Positions 36,674-45,716 of a stretch of 64,000 bases of DNA are shown here, piece after piece. The notes beneath the pieces were generated by a model. The model was not told the origin of the DNA. It made no database searches and worked only from the letters and a program-made list of their open reading frames with translations. The position numbers were made by a program, and so were the translations under genes. The stretch spans positions 62,001 to 126,000 of the forward strand of contig JAGPCY010000017.1 of NCBI GenBank assembly GCA_018057825.1. Direction: 5' to 3'. The first letter of the stretch is position 1; each line of letters begins with the position of its first letter. Origin of the DNA: Kofleriaceae bacterium. GTDB taxonomy: Bacteria; Myxococcota_A; Polyangia; Haliangiales; Haliangiaceae.

Positions 36674-38151
36674 TGGGCAAGCCGACCGGGTTCATCGAGT
36701 GGACGCGGCTGGTGGCGCCGCGTCGTCCGATCGCCGAGCGCACCCGCGACTGGGCCGAGGTCGAGGGCCATCTCGACGACGCTGCGCTACGCCAGCAGGC
36801 CGGCCGGTGCATGGACTGCGGCGTGCCGTTCTGCATGCAGGGCTGCCCGCTCGGCAACCCCATCCCCGACTTCAACGATCGGCTGTGGCGCGGTCAGTGG
36901 GCCTCGGCCTGGCGCCGCCTCGACGCGACCAACAACTTCCCCGAGCTGACCGGGCGGCTGTGCCCGGCGCCGTGCGAGGCGGCGTGCGTGCTGGGCCTCG
37001 ACGGCGCGCCGATCACGATCGAGCACGTCGAGAAGGAGCTGGCCGAGCGGGCCTGGGCCGAGGGCTGGGTCGCGCCGCGCCCGGCGCCGCCGCGCCTGCG
37101 CACCGGCAAGCGCGTCGCGATCGTCGGTTCGGGCCCGGCCGGCCTGGCCTGCGCCCAGCAGCTCGCCCGCGCCGGTCACCGCTCGATCGTCTACGAGGCC
37201 AGCGATCGCCCGGGCGGCCTCCTGCGCTACGGCATCCCCGACTTCAAGCTGGCCAAGGCGGTGATCGATCGCCGCCTGGCCCAGCTCACCGCCGAGGGCG
37301 TCGAGGTCCGGTGCGGGGTCCACGTCGGCGCCGATCCGACCTGGGCCGCGCTGGCCGCCGACCACGACGCGGTGGTCCTGGCGATCGGCGCCGGCCGTCC
37401 GCGCGACCTGGCGGTGCCGGGCCGCGAGTTGGCGGGCGTGATGCTGGCGATGGACTACCTCGAGGACGCCAACCGGGTCGTCGCCGGCGACCGCCCGGCC
37501 GCGGCCCACGACGTCGCCGGGCAGCGCGTGATCATCCTCGGCGGCGGCGACACCGGCTCGGACTGCCTGGGCACCGCGCTCCGCCAGGGCGCGGCCTCGG
37601 TCACCCAGATCGAGCTCTTGCCGACGCCGCCCGAGGCCCGGGCGGCCGACAACCCGTGGCCGACCTGGCCGCTGGTCTTCCGCACCTCGTCCTCGCAGGA
37701 GGAGGGCGGCGAGCGCGGCTTCGCGCTCCGCACGACCGAGCTGGTCGGCGTCGACGGGCGCCTGACCGCGGTTCGCGCCGAGCGCCTGGCCGCGGCGCCG
37801 GGCACCGCCGGTCGTCACCCCGGGGAGCTGTTCGCGACCGGCGCGACCGTCGAGCTGCCGTGCGATCGATTGATCCTGGCGCTGGGCTTCACCGGGCCGG
37901 CGGTCGGCGCCCTGACCACCGAGCTCGGCGTTGGCCTGACCGCGCGCGGCACGATCGCGGTCGACGCCGGCTACGCCACCGCCGCCCCGGGGGTGTTCGC
38001 CTGTGGTGACGCCCATCACGGCGCCAGCCTGATCGTGTGGGCGATCGCCCACGGTCGCGAGGCCGCCCGCGCCGTCGACAGCTACCTGCGCGGCGACGCC
38101 TCGTACCTGCCGGCCCGCGGCCAGGACCAGCCCTTCGAGGCGGGACGGTGA
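36673..38151 (+). CDS. gltD: Glutamate synthase (NADPH) small subunit
   Basis: A 492-aa FAD/NADPH subunit that supplies electrons to GltB. The N-terminal domain holds the iron-sulfur ligands CMDCGVPFCMQGCPLGN and CPAPCEAACVLG. The FAD-binding Rossmann motif is IVGSGPAGLACAQQLARAG, and the NADPH motif is IILGGGDTGSDCLGTA. GVFACGDAHHGASLIVWAI closes the FAD domain. The start at ATG 36673 shares one base with the gltB stop and has AGGAG at 36661-36665. The two genes form a tight operon. A 64-bp gap follows to the TonB receptor. Confidence 0.98.
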
Positions 38152-38215
38152 CAGCGGTGGTGCGGGCGCCGACCGTCTTGACGATCGACCGCGGTCCGCC
38201 ACACTGGTGCGGCTG

Positions 38216-40438
38216 ATGCGCGGACGTGACCTGGCCCTGTCGTCTCTGATCCTGGTCGCGGCCGCCGCGACCGCCTCCGCCGACCCGGTGGTCGGCAACG
38301 TCCTCGACGGCGGTACGCTCAAGCCGGTGGCCGGCGCGACCGTGGTCATCGGCGAGACCACCGTGACCACCGGCAAGGCCGGGCAGTTCACGGTCGACCT
38401 GCCCGCCGGCCCGGTGATGGTGACGATCAGCGCCCCCGGCTACGACGACGCCAGCGAGGAGATCATCGTCCCCGACGGCGGCATCGTCGACTACATCGCC
38501 CTCATCTACCGTCCCGGCGCGGCCCTCGAGACCGTCGAGATCGAGGACGACGCGCCGGTGCCGCCGCCGCCCGGCAAGCAAGACGTGCCGCGCGAGCAGA
38601 TCACCCGCATCCCCGGCGCCCGCGGCGACGCCCTGACCGCGGTCCGCAGCCTGCCCGGCGTCGGCAACGCGGTCGGCGGCGGCTCGGGCCCGGGCCTGGT
38701 GGTGATCCGCGGCGCCGCGCCCGAGGACTCGAAGATCACGATCGACGGCGTCGAGGTCCCGGTCCTCTATCACTTCTTCGGCCTGCAGAGCGTCTTGCCG
38801 TCGGAGTTCATCGCCAACATCGAGTTCCTGCCCGGCGGGTTCGGCGCCGACGAGGGCCGCTCGACCGGCGGCGTGATCAACGTCGTCACCCGCGATGAGG
38901 CCGCGCCCAACACCACCGGCTTCGCCGAGCTGTCGTTCATCAACCTGGCCGGCTTCATTCAGACGCCGCTGTCCAAGAAGCACGGCGTGACGCTGACCGC
39001 CGCCGCCCGCCGCTCGGTCATCGACTTCATCTTGCCGGTGGTCCTGGGCGACACCGTCAACTTCACCACCGCGCCGACCTACTACGACGGTCAGCTCCGG
39101 GTCGACTGGCGCCGGCGCGAGGGCGAGAAGTTCTCGCTCCTGGCGCTCACCAGCTTCGACCTCTTGTCGCTCATCTCCAACGAGTTCGATCCCAACGAGC
39201 CGGAGTTCACCGGCTTCGACAACGAGACCAGCTTCTCGAAGGCGATCGCGCAGTGGACCCGGGCCCGCGGCGAGTGGAGTAACCGCCTGGTCGCGGCCCT
39301 CGGCACCTCGGGCTTTCGCGTCGAGATCGGCGACGATCGCTTCATCAAGGTCAACCGCTACACCGCCGAGCTGCGCGACGATCTGGCGTGGACGCCCAAC
39401 AAGACCTGGAAGGTCCGGGCCGGCGCCGAGGTCCGTTACGACCCGCGCGAGGTCAACGTCCGGTTCCCGCAGCAGCCCCCCGAGGGCCAGCCGCCGCCGT
39501 CGAACTTCTCGACCCTGCCGCTGATCGAGCAGCAGCTCAACTTCTCGAACAGCGTGGCCGCGACCTACCTGGCCACCGACTGGCGGCCCGACAAGGAGAC
39601 CGCGATCACCGGCGGCCTGCGCCTCGACTACTACGATCGGCTCGGCGAGGTCACACTCAGCCCGCGCCTGCAGGTGGTGCGCGAGCTCGACGACCAGCTC
39701 ACCGCTCGCGGCGCGGTCGGCCTGTACACGCGCAACTTCGAGTTCGGCGAGAGCATCCCCGACTACGTCGCGCCCGAGACCGCGTGGCAGTTCGTGGCCG
39801 GCGTCGACGTCAAGCTGGCGCCGTCCCTGACCGCCTCGACGACCGGGTTCTACACCGCCCGGCAGTCGCTCTTGACGGTCGATCCGCTCCTGGCCCAGAC
39901 CATGCCGGAGCAGTCCTACGTCAACTCGGGCACCGGCCGGTCCTATGGCGTCGAGTACCTGGTGAAGGCGCAGTACCCCAAGTTCTTCGGCTGGCTGGCC
40001 TACACCTATTCGCGCTCGGACCGCATCGATCGCGACGGCGCGATGCGCCGGCTCTTCGACTTCGATCAGACCCACAACCTGATCGCGGTCGGGAGCTGGA
40101 AGCTCGGCAACTGGGAGATCGGCGCGCGCTGGCAGTACGCCACCGGCCAGCCCGAGACCCCGGTCACCGGCTCGCTGTACCTGGCCGACGCCAACGCCTA
40201 CATCGCGCAGTACGGCCCGGTGAACTCGGCCCGCATCGAGGACTACCACGCGGCGGATCTGCGGATCGATCGCAAGTGGAAGTGGGACGGGTTCCAGCTC
40301 TCGGCCTACCTGGACATCACCAACGTCTACGCCCACGCCCGGGTCCTCGGGTACAGCTACAACTTCGACTTCACCGAGCGCGAGCCCATCACCGAGCTGC
40401 CGATCCTGCCGGCCCTCGGCGTCCGCGGCTCGTTCTAA
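38216..40438 (+). CDS. TonB-dependent outer membrane receptor with carboxypeptidase-regulatory-like N-terminus
   Basis: A protein of about 740 aa. It has a signal peptide cleaved near ASADP, then a CarboxypepD_reg-like beta-sandwich (~25-105: VVGNVLDGGTLKPVAGATVVIGET), a plug domain (~110-225) and a 22-strand-type barrel ending in Phe (RGSF), the outer-membrane targeting signal. The plug has IRGAAPEDSKITIDGVEVP and GRSTGGVINVVT. Cargo unknown. No cognate TonB/ExbBD or periplasmic binding protein is nearby. TTGACG and CACACT with 18-nt spacing lie just upstream (a plausible sigma70-type promoter). An in-frame GTG at 38207 is an alternative start. The stop abuts hexamer array 5. Confidence 0.9.
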   Translation: MRGRDLALSSLILVAAAATASADPVVGNVLDGGTLKPVAGATVVIGETTVTTGKAGQFTVDLPAGPVMVTISAPGYDDASEEIIVPDGGIVDYIALIYRPGAALETVEIEDDAPVPPPPGKQDVPREQITRIPGARGDALTAVRSLPGVGNAVGGGSGPGLVVIRGAAPEDSKITIDGVEVPVLYHFFGLQSVLPSEFIANIEFLPGGFGADEGRSTGGVINVVTRDEAAPNTTGFAELSFINLAGFIQTPLSKKHGVTLTAAARRSVIDFILPVVLGDTVNFTTAPTYYDGQLRVDWRRREGEKFSLLALTSFDLLSLISNEFDPNEPEFTGFDNETSFSKAIAQWTRARGEWSNRLVAALGTSGFRVEIGDDRFIKVNRYTAELRDDLAWTPNKTWKVRAGAEVRYDPREVNVRFPQQPPEGQPPPSNFSTLPLIEQQLNFSNSVAATYLATDWRPDKETAITGGLRLDYYDRLGEVTLSPRLQVVRELDDQLTARGAVGLYTRNFEFGESIPDYVAPETAWQFVAGVDVKLAPSLTASTTGFYTARQSLLTVDPLLAQTMPEQSYVNSGTGRSYGVEYLVKAQYPKFFGWLAYTYSRSDRIDRDGAMRRLFDFDQTHNLIAVGSWKLGNWEIGARWQYATGQPETPVTGSLYLADANAYIAQYGPVNSARIEDYHAADLRIDRKWKWDGFQLSAYLDITNVYAHARVLGYSYNFDFTEREPITELPILPALGVRGSF

Positions 40439-40440
40439 AC

Positions 40441-40560
40441 CCTCGACCTCGGACTCGGTCTCGGACTCGGTCTCGGTCTCGGTCTCGGTCTCGGACTCGG
40501 TCTCGGACTCGGACTCGGACTCGGTCTCGGTCTCGGTCTCGGACTCGGGTTCGGACTCTC
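40441..40560. repeat. Hexamer array 5 (GGNCTC on + strand)
   Basis: About 120 bp of GGACTC and GGTCTC units starting right after the TonB-receptor stop codon. GGACTC is commoner here than in the other arrays. The genes are co-directional, and the GGNCTC strand is the sense strand of the upstream gene, as in array 2. The remaining ~130 bp to the next gene are unique sequence. Confidence 0.97.
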
Positions 40561-40690
40561 GGTCGTGTCCACCTCCGACGACAGCGCGGGGCCGCTGTCC
40601 AGCCGACTGGTCGCAGACCTCGGCGGAGCGGGCTGGAACGGGCGCCACCGGCGGCGCGCGCCTTGCTCGGGACTGTCGGTGGAGGACCCC

Positions 40691-41803
40691 ATGTCGTACT
40701 GCCTTCGTCGCGTGATCGTGACCACCCTGCTCGGCGCCACCGCCCCGGCCCTGGCCCAGCCCGCACCGCCGACGCCGACGCGCGCGCCCGACGACGTCGG
40801 CAAGGGGTCGCCGCCGACCGACGTCGACGCCAACTCGAAACCTGTGGTTCTGACCACCGAGCAACTGACCAAGGCGGTGCGTCTCGCCAGCGACGCCGGC
40901 CGGCAGGTGGCGACGCTCGAAGCGAAGCTCAAGACCCTCGAGACGCGCGAGGAGGACGCGAAGAAGGCCGAGGCGGCGCCGGCCCAGACCAAGCTCGCGC
41001 CGACCTACCCGCAGTTCACCACCGGCGGCAGCGCCGGGTTGCCCTGGTACAGCAAGGGCGCGTCGCTGTCGGTGCCGTTCCAGCTCGGCCAGGCCACCGA
41101 CGTCGACGACGCCAGCGCCGAGGTCCGCTACACGATCGACGCCTTCGACGGCGGCTTCGCGGTCGAGAAGTCGACCGTGACGCTCCTCGCCGCCGAGCGC
41201 GGCGGCGCCCCGGTCAGCGCGTCGTCGGCGATGTTCGCGATGCGGGTCGCGTTCGGCAGCGCGACGAAGCGCGCGAAAGAAGGCCAGCGGGTCTGCACCC
41301 AGGACCAAGCGGTGGCCAAAGACGGCGACCCCTGCGCCCAGATCAAGGACGGCGACTACCGCATCGCCCTCGGCTGGTCGGGCTCCGTCGGCGCGCGGGC
41401 CGGCGCGATCACCATCGACGACCGGGCCAGCGCCGCCTTCGCGGTCGAGGCGGTCGGCGAGCACACCCGGGCCCAGTGGAGCGCCTTCGCCTCGCTGTCG
41501 GCCGAGTTCTACGCCGACAACCGCGGCGCGACCCGCCACTACGGCGGCGCTGGCGGCCAGCTCACGGTCGGCGCGCGGTTCGGCAACTTTAACCGGGTCG
41601 GGGTGCTGGCCCGCGGCGGCGCCCGGACCTGGAGCCAGGGGCCGGACAAGGACTACCACTACGACTACACCCTCGACGTCATGCTGTTCGGCGTGTTCGA
41701 GCAGGTCCGCCTGGGCGCCGGCATCACCCGGGCCCTGAACGCCAGCCAGGATCCCGAGGCCGACGCCTTCGTGCCGACCCTGTGGCTGTCGCCGCAGATC
41801 TGA
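40691..41803 (+). CDS. Exported protein with coiled coil and beta-rich C-terminus
   Basis: 370 aa. Signal peptide (VTTLLGATAPALAQP), a proline-rich linker, a coiled-coil segment at ~55-95 (LTKAVRLASDAGRQVATLEAKLKTLE region), then ~270 residues of alternating beta-strand character (GGFAVEKSTVTLLA, TRAQWSAFASLSAEFY, QLTVGARFGNFNRVGVLAR). This could form a small outer-membrane barrel, although the last residue is Ile rather than Phe. One cysteine pair (CTQDQAVAKDGDPC) is present. I do not recognise a family. ATG 40691 is chosen over the upstream in-frame ATG because GGAGG lies 6 nt before it and the signal peptide follows immediately. Confidence 0.68.
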   Translation: MSYCLRRVIVTTLLGATAPALAQPAPPTPTRAPDDVGKGSPPTDVDANSKPVVLTTEQLTKAVRLASDAGRQVATLEAKLKTLETREEDAKKAEAAPAQTKLAPTYPQFTTGGSAGLPWYSKGASLSVPFQLGQATDVDDASAEVRYTIDAFDGGFAVEKSTVTLLAAERGGAPVSASSAMFAMRVAFGSATKRAKEGQRVCTQDQAVAKDGDPCAQIKDGDYRIALGWSGSVGARAGAITIDDRASAAFAVEAVGEHTRAQWSAFASLSAEFYADNRGATRHYGGAGGQLTVGARFGNFNRVGVLARGGARTWSQGPDKDYHYDYTLDVMLFGVFEQVRLGAGITRALNASQDPEADAFVPTLWLSPQI

Positions 41804-41854
41804 CGCTCGCGCTGCCACGACCGTCCAGTCGAGGCGACGAGCGGGCGGCGGTGT

Positions 41855-42277
41855 CTAGTCGGGTGGACGGCGGCGGGCCGGAGCGGGCGTGGCGCCCGCG
41901 GGCGTGAACAGGAGCGCGCCCAGCGCGGGCACCACGACGGTGAGCCCGGCGGCGATCCGCGGGTCGATCGCCGGGCCGGGCGCCAGCGGGTTGGCGATCG
42001 CGAAGGCCCAGGCGAGGAAGGTCGTGCCCCGGAGCGCGTGTTGACCGGGCGCGACCGCCAGGCGGTGGTGGCGGGCGTGGAGCGCGAGGCCAGCGACGGT
42101 GGCGACCAGCCCGACACCGACCAGCGCCAGGGCCAGGGGGCCCGTCGGGCGCGCGACCTCGACCGCCAGGAGATACGGCGACAGGATCTCGATCGGGACC
42201 AGGCGCACGACCCGATCGAGCCACGACGCCGGGTCGCGCCCGGTCGGGCGTCCCACAGACGGCAACACCAGCGACAT
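41855..42277 (-). CDS. Small integral membrane protein, unknown
   Basis: 140 aa with about three hydrophobic helices (GPLALALVGVGLVATVAGLAL, FLAWAFAIANPLAP, AAGLTVVVPALGALLF) and a basic, proline-rich C-terminus. The His-rich HARHHRLAV loop between helices 1 and 2 is notable. I do not recognise it. The ATG at 42277 is the first one giving this hydrophobic layout. It is divergent from the GAF-type activator, with a 167-bp spacer. Coding character is reasonable, but the evidence is limited to composition and topology. Confidence 0.5.
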   Translation of the reverse strand: MSLVLPSVGRPTGRDPASWLDRVVRLVPIEILSPYLLAVEVARPTGPLALALVGVGLVATVAGLALHARHHRLAVAPGQHALRGTTFLAWAFAIANPLAPGPAIDPRIAAGLTVVVPALGALLFTPAGATPAPARRRPPD

Positions 42278-42410
42278 GGGGCGAGGCCTTGCACACGTCG
42301 GGCCCGCGGCCGACCGAGCCCGTCGGCGCCGACCTGCGGGCACCGACCACCGCGGTGGACGATCGCCGTCGCGGAGCCGCGCAGCCGGTCCACCGGCGCA
42401 GGGTGAGCGT

Positions 42411-42426
42411 TGGTCCGAAGGTTGCT
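42411..42426 (+). promoter_or_regulatory. Possible sigma54-type promoter before the GAF-AAA+ regulator
   Basis: TGGTCCG - AAGG - TTGCT keeps the -24 GG and a perfect -12 element at the correct spacing, with two mismatches in the -24 box. The predicted start site, near 42437, lies 8 nt before the ATG at 42445. Confidence 0.4.
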
Positions 42427-42444
42427 GAACTCGTGTACGCTGTG

Positions 42445-43968
<1,524 letters not shown>

Positions 43969-43996
43969 CCGCCCGCCAATCCCGAGAGGACACGAC

Positions 43997-44743
43997 ATGG
44001 CCACTCCACTAAAGTTCCGTGCCACCGGTGCCGTCATCGTAAAGCACATGAGCCCCCACAGGTGCATGGTCGCGGCCGTCGCTCGAGCTGGAGCCCCACT
44101 CGATCTGACCGACGAGAAGCGCTGGTTCGAGGTGAGCTTCTTGGCCACTCCGACCACGGCACCCTCATGGGACCAGGTCCTATTCGACGACCGTGGGATT
44201 TGCCCCGATGCGATCCTCGGGACCGCTTGGGTTCCACTCCCAACGGTCTTCGGACCAGATCAAAACACCGACGGCATCGCCATCTCGACGATCGGGCCGC
44301 TTGCTGAGCTGCCGCGCGGCCAGTACGTTGGCTCGATCCACATCGAGTCGAGCCACCACAAGAAGCTCGGCGCCCTTGTCGCGGGATGGCTCCCCAGCGA
44401 TGCCTACAACTACGAGTTCACGAGCGTTGCCTTCCCAGACGGCACCTTCAGCTCCAAACGTTACACAGGATTCGAATGCGAAGTCACCTCCATCCAAGGT
44501 CGCACGGCCACGCTCGACATCTTTGATCGCCTGGATCGCGCAAAGGCGTACAAGAGCATCCAGGTCGACCTCGACTCGCCCGAAGACTGCACGTTCGACG
44601 TCGAGCCAGACCTCGACCTTGCCGGATCCGCCGAGAAGATGCTGGCCAAGACACCGGCCAAGGGCGACCGGGGCGGGCTCTACATCAACCTGCGCCGAGC
44701 ATACCTTCTGCGCGGACCGAAGATGCCGGTCGGAATGGGCTGA
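43997..44743 (+). CDS. Unknown protein in the low-GC cassette
   Basis: 248 aa, unrecognised. It appears soluble and largely beta-stranded (RWFEVSFLATPTTAPSWDQV, GSIHIESSHHKKLGALV, YNYEFTSVAFPDGTF, FECEVTSIQGRTATLDIF), with no signal or membrane segment. A Ser-His-His-Lys-Lys cluster and three cysteines are visible, but no catalytic motif. GAGAGGA lies 7 nt before the ATG, a better Shine-Dalgarno than most genes in the window have. Codon use is far less GC-biased than in neighbours, which supports transfer. Its stop is 4 nt before the ATG of the caspase/CHAT-like candidate, so the two are surely co-translated and probably functionally linked. Confidence 0.72.
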   Translation: MATPLKFRATGAVIVKHMSPHRCMVAAVARAGAPLDLTDEKRWFEVSFLATPTTAPSWDQVLFDDRGICPDAILGTAWVPLPTVFGPDQNTDGIAISTIGPLAELPRGQYVGSIHIESSHHKKLGALVAGWLPSDAYNYEFTSVAFPDGTFSSKRYTGFECEVTSIQGRTATLDIFDRLDRAKAYKSIQVDLDSPEDCTFDVEPDLDLAGSAEKMLAKTPAKGDRGGLYINLRRAYLLRGPKMPVGMG

Positions 44744-44747
44744 AGCC

Positions 44748-45701
44748 ATGCCAGACAACAACGTCCAGGCCCTGAACATCAGCCATGACCGGCCCGACGA
44801 CACACTCAAGGAGGTTCAACAGAAGCTCACCAACGAGATCTGCGTGACCGGAGCCGTCGCTCCGGCGAACATAAACCTGGCCTCCGAGCTGACCAGCCGA
44901 GTCTCGGGATATGAGGAAGACAAGAAGATTGTCGCCTATCTCATCGCTCACAGCTACAAGGGGGTCCTCCAACTTGGAGACTGGACACTCTCCGACAAGG
45001 CAGTAGCGGAGCAGCTCGCGAGCAAGTGCGCACCGATCGCCGCCAAGATTCGTGCGTTCGTGCTACTCGGATGCAGCACGGCAGCCCACGATGGCTGGGC
45101 AGCGATGGGGGTGCTGTGGCGCGCCTTTCGCGACCAAACGAACCACACGGTAAACGTCGCTGGCACGACAATGCCCATCGGAGAGCCCGACTTCTCGACA
45201 ACGGAATTCACGAAGCCAACTCTATTGCGCGGCTACCGCGAGGGCTCGCGCGATCCGGGGCCTGGCGAGGCAAGCACGATCGAGAGGGCCTACCGACAGT
45301 GGTTCGCCTCGGCGTCGACATACAGGCCGCTACAGAACGTAGGCGTTCTCCAGAAGAACCTACATGCCGATTCTGAAGACGCCGCAGCGGAAGACCAACG
45401 CCTCTGCCGACGGCCGGGCAAGTGGGACATCCTGCCAATTCGGCCGAGCCAGTTCATCGACATCCTCCACCGTTGCGACCCCGAAGTGAGACGCGTGCCC
45501 GGACTCCTTGCAATTCCAGATTACGAGCTATTCGCACCCCTGGCGAATGACATCGTCTGGCGAATGTCCGTACTTCTCGACGGATGGTTTATCCGAACCT
45601 ATGCGGCACCTGACGGCGAAGGGGTTCTTCTGCGGGTGACGCCCCACTTGCGTGACCGCATGATGGGCGAGTTCGGTCGCCAGCTGGGAGGAGCGCGATA
45701 G
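44748..45701 (+). CDS. Candidate caspase/CHAT-like cysteine protease of the low-GC cassette
   Basis: 317 aa. Two predicted strands end in the residues expected for a clan CD His-Cys dyad: KKIVAYLIAHSYKG (His68) and KIRAFVLLGCSTAAHDGWA (Cys109). The spacing of 41 is typical of caspase and CHAT domains, where strand 3 ends in H-S/G and strand 4 in (S/G)-C-x-T/S. GVLQLGDWTLSDKAVAEQL between them resembles the CHAT 'L.L.dg.lt...l' linker. The C-terminal ~170 residues are unrecognised. Only the dyad pattern supports the call. No transmembrane segment. It could instead be an unrelated alpha/beta protein. It is convergent with the kinase-STAND-FGE gene (15-nt gap) and co-transcribed with the unknown gene upstream. 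Confidence 0.5.
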   Translation: MPDNNVQALNISHDRPDDTLKEVQQKLTNEICVTGAVAPANINLASELTSRVSGYEEDKKIVAYLIAHSYKGVLQLGDWTLSDKAVAEQLASKCAPIAAKIRAFVLLGCSTAAHDGWAAMGVLWRAFRDQTNHTVNVAGTTMPIGEPDFSTTEFTKPTLLRGYREGSRDPGPGEASTIERAYRQWFASASTYRPLQNVGVLQKNLHADSEDAAAEDQRLCRRPGKWDILPIRPSQFIDILHRCDPEVRRVPGLLAIPDYELFAPLANDIVWRMSVLLDGWFIRTYAAPDGEGVLLRVTPHLRDRMMGEFGRQLGGAR

Positions 45702-45716
45702 GGTCAGCCACGAGGC

